DNA of 64,000 nucleotides from NCBI GenBank assembly GCA_030646715.1, contig JAUSLJ010000013.1:62001-126000 (forward strand), in the 5' to 3' direction. Below, in pieces: positions 45,619 to 57,234 of this stretch. The translations under genes and the position numbers were made by a program. This DNA is from Agitococcus sp. (GTDB lineage: Bacteria > Pseudomonadota > Gammaproteobacteria > Pseudomonadales > Moraxellaceae). Positions within the stretch are counted from its first letter, which is position 1; each line of letters begins with the position of its first letter. The notes under the pieces were generated by a model. It was given only the letters and a program-made list of their open reading frames with translations, was not told the origin of the DNA and ran no database searches.

Positions 45619-46956
45619 ATGCAGCCAAGTGGTGATTTTTCAACACAATCAAGCAGCCAAGCGCATCCCGTCGCCGCTTTAAGCCAAGATTTACTCGCGC
45701 AAGAGCGGACGACGATTATGGGCTTGCTCACAGATCGTAAACGTCGCCGTGAACGTATGCCCCATGAATTAGAGCAATGTTATCGTGAGCATGTGGTACA
45801 ACGCGCCATTACCGTGATGCAAAACAATCGCTTAGCAACGGGACTATTTTATTTGTTCATCGGTTTGCTGACTTATCAGCAAGTACATTATGTCTCGACA
45901 CCACAATCTTTAGCGCACGACATGGCGATTTGGATGGCGATTTATTTGGCTGGTGGCATTGTTTTTTCAGTGATTGGTTTTTGTGTCTCGGCGCGTCGCT
46001 TTGATAAGCATTATTCCACTTATATAGGTACGTGTTCTTTTGTAGGCTTATCGGGAATTACTATTTCTGCCTCATTATTTAATAGTGAATACATCAATCA
46101 ACAAGCCAGTTATTTGGTGATTTTTATTTATATGCTGGTGTATAGCTTAGGCAGTTTACGTATTGCTGCGACAGTGATTATTGGTGTTTTTTCCGCGTTG
46201 TTTTCGATGGCGGTGATTATTACCTTCAACCTCAAAGTCGATTTTGGCCAATACACACACTACACGGGCTTGTCGAATGTCATTGGTTTGGTTATCGCTT
46301 TTATGATTGATCAACGTGACCGTCGTGCATTTTTACAATCCCGACTCATTGAGATCGAAAAACAACAATTGAATAAACTCAGTCAAGAAATGGCGCGTAT
46401 TTCTCAAGAAGATGCCTTAACGACCTTAGCCAATCGTCGTCATTTTAATGAAACCTTAGCGCGTGAGTGGGGCGTGGCGGAGCGAGAGAAGCATCCGATC
46501 TCCTTAATGTTTATTGATGTTGACCATTTCAAACCTTATAACGACACATACGGCCATTTAGAGGGCGATAAAGCATTAAGTCGAGTAGGGCGCACGTTAA
46601 AGAAAATGGCGACACGCCCAGCCGATTTAGCGGCGCGTTATGGTGGCGAAGAGTTTGTGTTATTGCTGCCGAATACCGATAGTGAAGGGGCATTTGTGCT
46701 TGCTCAAGAAGTGCAAAAAGCGATAGATGCGTTAAATATCCCTCATCGTAGCTCTAAAGCCGGCAAAATGTTGTCAGTAAGTATTGGTCTGGCAACACTC
46801 ACGCCCGACGACAACAACAGTATTACGCTGCTAATCGATAATGCTGACCAAGGCGTTTATGCCGCTAAAGAAGCAGGTCGTCATCGGATTCGTATTTGGC
46901 CAAAGCCTAAAGCAGTGTCATCGAAAAATGCGCCCCAAGCGAAAGGGGAGTCTTAA
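45619..46956 (+). CDS. Membrane diguanylate cyclase (GGDEF)
   Basis: A 445-residue protein with about six TM segments (residues about 70-230) and a C-terminal GGDEF domain (residues about 265-430) with active site GGEEF. An inhibitory RxxD motif (RPAD) lies five residues before it, so product inhibition by c-di-GMP is likely. MFIDVDHFKPYNDTYGHLEGD and ARYGGEEFVLLLPNT are clear. No EAL domain. ATG 45619 is chosen; an in-frame ATG at 45535 would add a hydrophobic stretch. Confidence 0.88.
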   Translation: MQPSGDFSTQSSSQAHPVAALSQDLLAQERTTIMGLLTDRKRRRERMPHELEQCYREHVVQRAITVMQNNRLATGLFYLFIGLLTYQQVHYVSTPQSLAHDMAIWMAIYLAGGIVFSVIGFCVSARRFDKHYSTYIGTCSFVGLSGITISASLFNSEYINQQASYLVIFIYMLVYSLGSLRIAATVIIGVFSALFSMAVIITFNLKVDFGQYTHYTGLSNVIGLVIAFMIDQRDRRAFLQSRLIEIEKQQLNKLSQEMARISQEDALTTLANRRHFNETLAREWGVAEREKHPISLMFIDVDHFKPYNDTYGHLEGDKALSRVGRTLKKMATRPADLAARYGGEEFVLLLPNTDSEGAFVLAQEVQKAIDALNIPHRSSKAGKMLSVSIGLATLTPDDNNSITLLIDNADQGVYAAKEAGRHRIRIWPKPKAVSSKNAPQAKGES

Positions 46957-46986
46957 CGTAAGGGCGCATGTTTGTTTCGTGTGATA

Positions 46987-49230
<2,244 letters not shown>

Positions 49231-49256
49231 TTAGACAATCCTTATGCCTATCGCCA

Positions 49257-49293
49257 ATGACTTAATACTATGATGACCATAGCGTTTGACTAT
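49257..49293. promoter_or_regulatory. OxyR-type binding site upstream of katG
   Basis: The OxyR consensus is ATAG-N7-CTAT-N7-ATAG-N7-CTAT. Here the four blocks are ATGA (49257), CTAT (49268), ATAG (49279) and CTAT (49290), with exact 7-nt spacing. Three blocks are perfect and the first keeps its AT. It lies in the gap between katG and divergent argG and is closer to katG. Confidence 0.78.
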
Positions 49294-49435
49294 GGGACTT
49301 CTCTGTCGTAGCACTATAGGCTTGATATGACTTAACAGTAGGCTTTAGTTGTATCTAAAACTCTCATAGTCAATAACCTTCTAAATAACGTAGAATAGCG
49401 CGGTTTTTGCATGGCTTATTTAAAGGTTAACGAAC

Positions 49436-50656
49436 ATGGCAGACATTAAAAAAGTTGTTTTAGCCTACTCAGGTGGTTTAGATACCTCCGTGATTGTCAA
49501 ATGGTTACAAGAGAATTATGGCTGTGAAGTAATTACCTTTACGGCGGATATTGGTCAGGGTGAAGAAGTTGAACCCGCACGCGCCAAAGCCCTAGCGATG
49601 GGCGTAGAAAAAATCTATATCGAAGATTTGCGTGAAGAATTTGTCCGTGACTTCGTATTTCCAATGTTTCGTGCCAACGCCGTCTATGAAGGCGAGTATT
49701 TGCTAGGTACTTCGATTGCCCGTCCGTTAATCGCCAAGCGTTTAGTAGAAATCGCCCAAGAGCAAGGCGCAGACGCTATTTCTCACGGCGCAACAGGTAA
49801 AGGTAATGACCAAGTACGCTTTGAGTTAGGCGCTTACGCCTTAACGCCCAATGTGCGCGTTATTGCTCCTTGGCGTGAGTGGGACTTAACCTCGCGTGAA
49901 ACGCTGATGAATTATGCCGCTGAACGTAATATTCCCATTGATTACAACAAAGCAGGCAAAAAATCTCCTTATTCGATGGATGCTAACTTACTGCATATCT
50001 CCTACGAAGGCGGTGGTTTAGAAGACCCATATTGGGAGCCAGAAGAAGATATTTGGCGTTGGACAGTTAGCCCAGAAAAAGCACCAGACCAACCAGAATA
50101 TGTTGAATTAAGCTATCGTAATGGCGATATTGTTGCTATTAACGGCGAAGAATTAACACCCGCACAAGTATTAACGCAATTAAATGTCTTGGGTGGCAAA
50201 CACGGTATTGGCCGTTTAGATTTAGTCGAAAATCGTTATGTCGGCATGAAGTCACGCGGTTGTTATGAAACACCGGGTGGCACGATTATGTTGCGTGCGC
50301 ATCGTGCCATTGAGTCCATTACTTTAGACCGTGAAGTCGCGCATTTGAAAGATGAACTGATGCCACGTTATGCCAGCTTGGTGTATAACGGTTATTGGTG
50401 GAGTCCAGAACGCCAAATGTTGCAAGCGATGATTGACCAATCACAACATTATGTTAATGGTGTGGTGCGAGTTAAGTTATACAAAGGTAATGTCTATATT
50501 GCAGGTCGTAAATCTGATGACTCAATTTTTGATGCCAATATCGCCACGTTTGAAGATGATCGCGGTGCTTACAATCAAAAAGACGCAGAAGGCTTTATTC
50601 GCTTAAACGGTTTGCGTTTGCGGATTGCTGCGGGCAAAGGTCGTAAATTGTTGTAA
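49436..50656 (+). CDS. argG: Argininosuccinate synthase
   Basis: A 406-residue enzyme joining citrulline and aspartate in arginine synthesis. The N-terminal PP-loop ATP motif is [42 protein letters not shown] and [11 protein letters not shown] follow in the family order. Length matches type 1 ArgG. argH is not adjacent. Confidence 0.96.
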   Translation: MADIKKVVLAYSGGLDTSVIVKWLQENYGCEVITFTADIGQGEEVEPARAKALAMGVEKIYIEDLREEFVRDFVFPMFRANAVYEGEYLLGTSIARPLIAKRLVEIAQEQGADAISHGATGKGNDQVRFELGAYALTPNVRVIAPWREWDLTSRETLMNYAAERNIPIDYNKAGKKSPYSMDANLLHISYEGGGLEDPYWEPEEDIWRWTVSPEKAPDQPEYVELSYRNGDIVAINGEELTPAQVLTQLNVLGGKHGIGRLDLVENRYVGMKSRGCYETPGGTIMLRAHRAIESITLDREVAHLKDELMPRYASLVYNGYWWSPERQMLQAMIDQSQHYVNGVVRVKLYKGNVYIAGRKSDDSIFDANIATFEDDRGAYNQKDAEGFIRLNGLRLRIAAGKGRKLL

Positions 50657-50662
50657 TAAGCC

Positions 50663-50690
50663 GTAGGTGCGATTCACGAATCGCCCTGAC
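50663..50690. repeat. Degenerate REP-like palindrome after argG
   Basis: GTAGGTGCGATTCACGAATC then GCCCTGAC, a diverged copy of the RAYT-linked element, seven bases after the argG stop and just before the argG terminator. Confidence 0.7.
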
Positions 50691-50692
50691 TG

Positions 50693-50733
50693 AAAAAAAA
50701 CGGTATTTGCCTGTGGTAAATGCCGTTTTTTTA
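50693..50733 (+). terminator. Terminator of argG
   Basis: Stem CGGTATTT/AAATGCCG (one G-U pair) with a 9-nt loop, flanked by A8 and T7 tracts. It stops argG before creB. Confidence 0.85.
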
Positions 50734-50750
50734 TGAAAGAGCATTGAAAA

Positions 50751-51461
50751 ATGAATAATGATAAAAAAATAATTCTTTTAGTCGAAGATGACGAGGCCAT
50801 CGCTGATACACTGATTTATGCCATGCAGCGTGAAAGTTGGCAAGTGCAATGGTTTAGCGTGGGATTACCTGCCTTGGTCTATTTAGAGCAGCATGCTGTT
50901 GATTTTATTGTTTTAGATGTTGGTTTGCCCGATTGTAATGGCTTTGATTTATGCCGACAAATTCGCCAGCAGCATCAAACGCCGTTATTGTTTTTAACGG
51001 CACGTAACGAAGAAGTTGAGCGGATTATTGGTTTAGAAATTGGCGCGGATGACTATTGCGCCAAGCCTTTTAGTCCTCGTGAAATCATTTCCCGTATTCG
51101 GGTGATTTGGCGACGTTTTGCGCCTGTTTTACCCGTTGCCACGCCTGTTGTATTGGCTGAAAGTATGTCAACGCCACGTGTTTGGCAGTATGATACCGAA
51201 AAAATGCAAGTCAGTTATTATGGTCAATTGTTGTCGTTAACGCGTTATGAATATCGGTTGTTAGAGGTATTATTAAAACAGCCTGAGCGCGTATGGTCAC
51301 GTTATCAATTGATGCAAGCCGCGTGGGAAAATCCCGATCACAGTGTCGAACGTACTATTGATACGCATATCAAGAGCTTACGGCAAAAACTGCATCTTAT
51401 TAACGAGCAAGAAGTCATTCTGACTCATCGTGGTGTCGGTTACAGTTTGCGTAAGATGTAA
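50751..51461 (+). CDS. creB: OmpR-family response regulator CreB
   Basis: A 236-residue regulator with a receiver domain (phospho-acceptor Asp in FIVLDVGLPDCNG, Lys in CAKPFSPRE) and a C-terminal winged helix (residues about 140-235, TRYEYRLLEVLLKQPERVWS). Assigned CreB because the next genes are creC-like and a clear creD. It controls the cre regulon, which is linked to carbon use and envelope response. Confidence 0.85.
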   Translation: MNNDKKIILLVEDDEAIADTLIYAMQRESWQVQWFSVGLPALVYLEQHAVDFIVLDVGLPDCNGFDLCRQIRQQHQTPLLFLTARNEEVERIIGLEIGADDYCAKPFSPREIISRIRVIWRRFAPVLPVATPVVLAESMSTPRVWQYDTEKMQVSYYGQLLSLTRYEYRLLEVLLKQPERVWSRYQLMQAAWENPDHSVERTIDTHIKSLRQKLHLINEQEVILTHRGVGYSLRKM

Positions 51462-51466
51462 TCATT

Positions 51467-52903
51467 ATGTCGATTTTTTTACGGATTTGGGCTGCGTTTG
51501 CTATCGTGCTATTGGTTGGCGCGTATGTCACCATTAATGCCCTGCAAGACCAAGTTAAACCGAGTGTCAAACAAGCGATTGAAGATACCCTTGCGGATAA
51601 TGCCAATTTAATTTCCGCGTTGGTTGTCGATGATCTTAAAAATCAACGCCTACAAACACCTGAGTTTCAAGAAAAAATTGCTCAAATCCTTGCTCGGCCA
51701 TTACGTGCACGTATTTGGGAGCGCGATAAAAATAGCGTTTCACAACAACTGTACATCACGGATGATCAGGGCATTGTCTTATACGACTCACAAGGGCAGG
51801 CGACAGGTCAAAATTACTCACAATGGAATGATGTCTATTTAACTCTACAAGGGCGTTATGGCGTGCGGTCAACACGCAGTAATCCCGAAGATGCTAACAG
51901 TTCGGTGATGTATGTCGCTGCGCCGATTATGGACAAACAACGCATTATTGGTGTCGTCAGCTTATCAAAAGCAGGGCGAGCCATGCAGCCTTTTATTGAG
52001 CGTGCGCAACAGCAAATGCTCAAACAAGGCGCGATTGTTGTGGTGTTATCGTTGTTTTTTAGTGCTTTGGTGGCGTGGTGGTTACGTCATGCGATTTATC
52101 AAGTCGCACAATACGCACTGACCTTATCGCCATTACAGCGTAAGCCATTGCATTTTTGGGCGGCTCAAGAGTTAAACCAACTGATTACTGCCATCGACCA
52201 GATGCGCCAACAATTAGAGGGTAAAGAGTATGTCGAAAACTACGTTCATACCTTAACGCATGAACTGAAAAGCCCTTTAACCGCCATTCAAGCCAGTGCC
52301 GAGTTATTGCAAGATGCATTGCCTACCGAAGACCGTCTGCGTTTCTGTGACAATATTCAACAGCAAACTGACAAGCTAAAACGGCTCATTGAGCATTTAT
52401 TGTTGTTAGCACGTTTAGAAAAACAGCAAGTATTGGTGAAAACGATGGTTGATTTGACGGTGGTCATGCAGAAAGTATTAGCCGATAAAGCCCCGCAATT
52501 TCAGCAAAGACAGATTCAATGTCAGCTAGATTTACCCAAACATTTGCTCATTGAAGCGGAGTCTTTTTGGCTAGAGCAGGCATTGTCGAACCTTGTTGAT
52601 AATGCCTTAGATTTTACGCCAGTTGGTAAAAAGATACTGATTCGTGGTGAGCAGCAAGCAACAAGCATTATCTTGACGATACAGAATCAAGGCCAACATA
52701 TTCCTGACTATGCGTTAACACAACTTTTCAACCGCTATTATTCTTTGCCTCGTCCTGACACACAACGCAAAAGTACAGGCTTGGGTTTAACTTTAGTCAA
52801 AGAAGTCATGCACTTACATCAAGCAACGGTTGTTATTACCAATGTAGAAGAAGGTGTGGCCGTTCGGTTGTGTTTTCCTGTGCTCATCGAAAAATCACCT
52901 TAA
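51467..52903 (+). CDS. creC: Sensor histidine kinase CreC
   Basis: A 478-residue inner-membrane kinase. Two TM helices (about residues 5-25 and 185-205) flank a periplasmic CreC-type sensor (ITDDQGIVLYDSQGQATGQN). HAMP-like linker, HisKA with THELKSPLTAIQASAELLQD, and HATPase boxes NLVDNALDF and GLGLTLVKEVM follow. It starts 5 bp after creB. Confidence 0.85.
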   Translation: MSIFLRIWAAFAIVLLVGAYVTINALQDQVKPSVKQAIEDTLADNANLISALVVDDLKNQRLQTPEFQEKIAQILARPLRARIWERDKNSVSQQLYITDDQGIVLYDSQGQATGQNYSQWNDVYLTLQGRYGVRSTRSNPEDANSSVMYVAAPIMDKQRIIGVVSLSKAGRAMQPFIERAQQQMLKQGAIVVVLSLFFSALVAWWLRHAIYQVAQYALTLSPLQRKPLHFWAAQELNQLITAIDQMRQQLEGKEYVENYVHTLTHELKSPLTAIQASAELLQDALPTEDRLRFCDNIQQQTDKLKRLIEHLLLLARLEKQQVLVKTMVDLTVVMQKVLADKAPQFQQRQIQCQLDLPKHLLIEAESFWLEQALSNLVDNALDFTPVGKKILIRGEQQATSIILTIQNQGQHIPDYALTQLFNRYYSLPRPDTQRKSTGLGLTLVKEVMHLHQATVVITNVEEGVAVRLCFPVLIEKSP

Positions 52904-52986
52904 GTTCACATTCAGCTGACGCTTAGCACATCTCACATCGTCAAACTTGTTTATAGATTCATTGCTATCTATAAAGGGGTTTCACC

Positions 52987-54399
52987 ATGCAACGCGTACT
53001 CAGTTCTAAAATCATGATGATCTCGTTACTGATCGTCTTATTCTTAATTGCTTTTGCTATTATTCGCGGCACAGTATATGAACGGCAAGGCAACTATCAG
53101 CGAGTCATCCAAGATATCGCCCGCAATAACGTCAACAGTCAAACGGTGCTGACACCGTTTATTATTGTCCCTGTCACCACGACGTTTGATTGTCCTAATG
53201 ATAAAAGCAAAATCTGTAGTAAACGCAAACAGGTAGTCATTAGCCCAGAAACAATGGAATGGAAAAATAAGGTAGAGGTCGATGACCAAAGCTTTAAGCG
53301 TGGCATTTATCGGGCAATTAGCTACCATAACCAAGCGATAATGACAGGGCGGTTTGTGTTAAGTGACAAGCTACTTAGTCCTGCGGCTAATCAACAGGTT
53401 GATTGGTCAAATGCCACAATGCGCATATATCTGTCGGATTTGCGCGGCTTAAAAAGTCCGCCCGTGTTGACCATTAACCAGCAAAAATTTGCTTTTGAGT
53501 TTCCGCGTGATGAAGAGAGCAATCCTTTAGCAGCGACCTACACCCATATTAGTTTGCATGACTTATCGAAAAGCAATCGTTTTGATTTTACGGTGACGAT
53601 GGATATCACAGGAACAGGCAGTTTACAGTTTTTACCTTTGGGTAAAGAGCTGTCATTAGCGATGGTGGCAAATTGGCCGCATCCTAGCTTTTTTGGTGAG
53701 TCATTACCCACTAAGAATATCACCAGTAAAAGTTTTAATGCGGATTGGAAAAATACCTATGTCGCCAATCGAAATAGTCAACTGTTGGCAGCTTGCATGG
53801 ATGCCAACGCTGAGTCGTGTACGCAGTTGCAACAGGCATTTCAGCGTCAACCTAGTTCAACGACAAGAGGCGAATATAGTCAAGGAAATGCAAATAATCC
53901 GACTGTTGCAGGGAGCTTTGGTGTCAGCTTTATCCAAGCTGTCGATAGTTATTTAATGACGGATCGTGCCATTAAATATGCCGCCTTATTTTTAGTCATC
54001 ACCTTTGGTGCATTTTTTCTCTTTGAGATTTTGAAGGATTTGCGTATTCATCCGATGCAGTATGCTCTAGTCGGTGCGGCGTTGGCGGTGTTTTATGTCT
54101 TGCTGCTGTCGTTTAGTGAGCATATCAATTTTGCGCTAGCCTATGGCGTGTCGAGTGCCGCCTGTATCAGTCTGATGACTTTTTATGTCAGTTATGTCTT
54201 AAAAAGTATTGCTCGCTCGTTGTTGTTTAGCACGATTCTAGCAGCCATGTACGGCACGATGTTTGTGATTTTGCAGTCCGAAGATTATACCTTGATGTTA
54301 GGTTCAGTCTTAGTATTTGTATTGATAGCTGTAATGATGTTTTTAACCCGTCATGTCGATTGGTACGAGTTAGGACAGAAAGCTCAGCCACAAGAATAG
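52987..54399 (+). CDS. creD: Inner-membrane protein CreD
   Basis: A 470-residue member of the CreD family. N-terminal TM (residues about 8-28), a large periplasmic beta-rich domain (residues about 35-320), and about five C-terminal TMs with the signature FLVITFGAFFLFEILKDLRI and ALAYGVSSAACISLMTFY. CreD is the main output gene of CreBC and affects colicin tolerance and envelope integrity. The canonical TTCAC-N6-TTCAC tag was not found in the 83-bp creC-creD gap. Confidence 0.88.
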   Translation: MQRVLSSKIMMISLLIVLFLIAFAIIRGTVYERQGNYQRVIQDIARNNVNSQTVLTPFIIVPVTTTFDCPNDKSKICSKRKQVVISPETMEWKNKVEVDDQSFKRGIYRAISYHNQAIMTGRFVLSDKLLSPAANQQVDWSNATMRIYLSDLRGLKSPPVLTINQQKFAFEFPRDEESNPLAATYTHISLHDLSKSNRFDFTVTMDITGTGSLQFLPLGKELSLAMVANWPHPSFFGESLPTKNITSKSFNADWKNTYVANRNSQLLAACMDANAESCTQLQQAFQRQPSSTTRGEYSQGNANNPTVAGSFGVSFIQAVDSYLMTDRAIKYAALFLVITFGAFFLFEILKDLRIHPMQYALVGAALAVFYVLLLSFSEHINFALAYGVSSAACISLMTFYVSYVLKSIARSLLFSTILAAMYGTMFVILQSEDYTLMLGSVLVFVLIAVMMFLTRHVDWYELGQKAQPQE

Positions 54400-54426
54400 C
54401 AGACTAATAGCGAGAAACTGCTCAAT

Positions 54427-54458
54427 AACTCAGGTGAACATGATGTTCACCTGAGTTT
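54427..54458. terminator. Bidirectional terminator after creD
   Basis: A perfect stem ACTCAGGTGAACAT/ATGTTCACCTGAGT followed by TTATTTTT. It lies between creD (+) and the convergent DUF2057 gene. Confidence 0.85.
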
Positions 54459-54474
54459 ATTTTTAAGCCTTGAA

Positions 54475-55104
54475 TTATTTGGCGGTAGCGGCTTTATTGG
54501 CTAACCAAGCTGCAAACGCTTGGCGTTCGGTAGGAGTAGCGCGCAACCAAATATCTTGGAGTAGCTGCACATTATCTGATTGTTTGGTGCTCGTTTCTTC
54601 GTTGTTTTGGAACGCTTTACCAATAGTATCTACCAAAGATGCTTCCGCATAAGATTTAACGGTGATTGCTTGTTGACTTGTACCTGTGCGTTTATCAATC
54701 AATTTAATATCAGGCTGTTTGGCAAACTCTTTAGCAGCATCGTAACGCTTGGGCGGAGTGACACTGAGTTGATACGTCTTTCCTGCTTCTGCCACAAAAC
54801 GAATTGCCATCGGTTTAGATTTCAGAATGTCATGTTCGTCGGCGTTGAGGTTGAACAATTGCGTATAACGCACACTTAACACATGCTCACCAACAGACAG
54901 TTCTTGCACACGGCTACGGCCACCTAAAAAGTTACTATAACCTTCTTGGCCATCAATACTTAAAACTTGAACTAATTCAGGTACTTCAAGTAAGGCTTTT
55001 TCAGTAACTGCTTGGCTTGAGACTTCCAAGGCCAAGCAAGTTGTCGGAGCGACAATAAATATGCCACAACAATATATCAAAAGTGAACGAGATAAATTAA
55101 GCAA
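54475..55104 (-). CDS. DUF2057 (YccT-like) exported protein
   Basis: A 209-residue exported protein with a signal peptide ending near TTCLALE, and the DUF2057 core VPELVQVLSIDGQEGYSNFL, LSVGEHVLSVRYTQLF and AGKTYQLSVTPPKRYDAAKE. YccT is a periplasmic protein reported to influence curli assembly, but the role of the family is not settled. TTG 55104 with AGGAA upstream is preferred over GTG 55143, which would overlap the CSLREA gene by 47 bp. Confidence 0.8.
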   Translation of the reverse strand: MLNLSRSLLIYCCGIFIVAPTTCLALEVSSQAVTEKALLEVPELVQVLSIDGQEGYSNFLGGRSRVQELSVGEHVLSVRYTQLFNLNADEHDILKSKPMAIRFVAEAGKTYQLSVTPPKRYDAAKEFAKQPDIKLIDKRTGTSQQAITVKSYAEASLVDTIGKAFQNNEETSTKQSDNVQLLQDIWLRATPTERQAFAAWLANKAATAK

Positions 55105-57223
55105 CGTAAGATTTCCTAAAACGACGATAAAACGCCAAGCCACCTAAGCCTAACAAAGAGAACAGACCTAAGCTACCTGAATTGTTTTCTTCATTAACAC
55201 CTGTTTCGTTAATGATAGTGACGGTAGCTTCGTTAGACGCAGCCTTGTCTATATCATAAACAACATAAGTGAATTTATCGTTAAAAGGGGATAAAGCATT
55301 ATTGGGGCGATATTTGATATGACCGCCGTAACATTTAAATTTATTACCATCACTATAATCAGGACAATTACCAGTTCTTTCGGCTTCAATCACACCAAGG
55401 CTTGGGGAGGCAACAACTCTAATATACAAGCCATTACAAGTAACGTTGTTGGTATCCGTACAAAGACCACCATAAATACCGTCATTTTTATCGTTATCGT
55501 TATTCAATAAATCGAGAGATATTTTGTCGCCGCCGCTAGGTAAAGTATAAGTGTCGTCCGTAGCAACGGGTAATTTATTGTCAATTCTGAATTTTAATGT
55601 CGCTGCATTAGAGACATTCCCATTACTATCTTTAAATGTATATTTACAAATAAATGGGGCTTGATTTTCTAAAAGAGGAATCCCTTTATTGTCAAAACGT
55701 ATTAAGGGTCTTTGATCCTCTGTGCGATGATCAATGCTGCATCTATTGTTGGCTGTTTCAGTAAGTGTAACAAGGTATTGACCTGTTGTTGGATCCTTGC
55801 CAAAGCCACCAATGGCTGAGTCATTTTCACTGGGGATGTCATTATCTAAAAAATCAACTTCGGCGATTCTATCGGAGTCAATTTTATTAGTTATCACTTG
55901 AGAATCGTCAAAAACAGCTACGGCAACACGTCTTTCCACGGAGCCTACATCACAATTATTGGCTGCCGTATTGGTTGGTGAGGAGTTGCCACGTTGATCT
56001 ACACAGAGACTATCAAGTGTTCGATTGAGGATATATTTTGATGTTGTCTTAGGGAGATAACTATCAGTATAGCCGCCATAATTAGCTAAAGGGAGTAACT
56101 CTGTAGCAAAATTAGCATCAGAGTTGCTTGGATCATTTAAATTAATATCAGTTCTTAATGTTGTTGTTGTCGAAGTACCATAGACAAGAGGACAGTTTTG
56201 CAGTGTGTTATAGCCGCCTGCTGGGTCACCACCATTATATTGCGTTGTACTATTATTTGTAGCAGAGCATCCACGGTCATTAAAAGCGATAATTGAAGAG
56301 TTTAATGACAAAGAGCCCAGTTTGCCGTAGCTAAAAGTGGATGCTATTTTATTTTCAACTATAGTGACGTGCAGCAGTTGTAATGAGCTTAAACTATCAA
56401 TGTTATCAACAAAATATAAGATGCCCCCAGTCGTCTTGGCTGTGTTTTGTGCAATCGTAGTGGTCTCAATAGTTATATTTACTTGGCCGCATCCATCAAT
56501 AACACTATTATTTTCGCCAGTGCCATTGTTAATAATACTACTTTTGGATATGGAAATACTGCGGGCAATAGGGTTTAAGTAGTCAACACAGGACATACCC
56601 AACACAGCCGCTCCTTTGTCCGCTTTGTTTTTTGTGAAAGTACTGTTAGCTGTGGTCAGAGTCGCATCCCGACCACTGAGATAAATTGCTCCACCAGATT
56701 CTGTAGCTGTATTATTGATCAAAATAATGTTTTCAAGAGATAGTGTACCACCGACTAAAATACCACCGCCTAAATCAGCTTTGCCGTCAGTTATAACAAG
56801 ATTTTGCAGGGTAAGAGTCGCATTTTTATCATTAGCGGTGTTAAATATTCTTTTTAAGTTACCATTGATGACAGTGGATGGCGGTAGGCGCTTGGGTTTG
56901 CTGAGTGTAACATTATCAATTAAGTCTTTGTTGTCAGCACTAATTCCAGCAACTGTTAGATCATGAGTAACGACGATCTCTCCTTTATTGAGGATGTATG
57001 TCGCATTTTCTAGAGCAATAATGTTTGTGCCAAAGCGTTCACCAGCGTTGCAACCACCAAAAGCTTGTTGATTATTTACGGCTCGTACCGCTTCTCGTAA
57101 TGAGCAGTTTGATGTGTTTTCACCATTTTCATCTGTTGTTGTATTAACATTAATTATAGTTCGAGCATGACTTTGGGTAGCAATAAAAAAGCTTACCAGA
57201 AAAAGAGTATGAAAAGTTCTCAT
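55097..57223 (-). CDS. Large exported CSLREA/beta-helix protein with C-terminal sorting tail
   Basis: A 708-residue exported protein. Signal peptide to about residue 20 (FFIATQSHA), CSLREA motif at residues 40-45, then right-handed beta-helix-like repeats (residues about 100-350), and Ig-like segments with Asn/Asp-rich loops (DDTYTLPSGGDKISLDLLNN). The C-terminus SLGLFSLLGLGGLAFYRRF is a GlyGly-CTERM-like tail (a TM plus Arg cluster) recognised by rhombosortase-type systems. Start at 57223 has GAGG 9 nt upstream. Probably surface-exposed or secreted through type II secretion; the partner is unknown. Confidence 0.83.
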   Translation of the reverse strand: MRTFHTLFLVSFFIATQSHARTIINVNTTTDENGENTSNCSLREAVRAVNNQQAFGGCNAGERFGTNIIALENATYILNKGEIVVTHDLTVAGISADNKDLIDNVTLSKPKRLPPSTVINGNLKRIFNTANDKNATLTLQNLVITDGKADLGGGILVGGTLSLENIILINNTATESGGAIYLSGRDATLTTANSTFTKNKADKGAAVLGMSCVDYLNPIARSISISKSSIINNGTGENNSVIDGCGQVNITIETTTIAQNTAKTTGGILYFVDNIDSLSSLQLLHVTIVENKIASTFSYGKLGSLSLNSSIIAFNDRGCSATNNSTTQYNGGDPAGGYNTLQNCPLVYGTSTTTTLRTDINLNDPSNSDANFATELLPLANYGGYTDSYLPKTTSKYILNRTLDSLCVDQRGNSSPTNTAANNCDVGSVERRVAVAVFDDSQVITNKIDSDRIAEVDFLDNDIPSENDSAIGGFGKDPTTGQYLVTLTETANNRCSIDHRTEDQRPLIRFDNKGIPLLENQAPFICKYTFKDSNGNVSNAATLKFRIDNKLPVATDDTYTLPSGGDKISLDLLNNDNDKNDGIYGGLCTDTNNVTCNGLYIRVVASPSLGVIEAERTGNCPDYSDGNKFKCYGGHIKYRPNNALSPFNDKFTYVVYDIDKAASNEATVTIINETGVNEENNSGSLGLFSLLGLGGLAFYRRFRKSYVA

Positions 57224-57234
57224 TGTTATTATCC

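Noticed and set aside
52904-52986. A CreB tag (TTCAC direct repeat) before creD
   Set aside because: Only one TTCAC is present, and the second half does not match at the required spacing.
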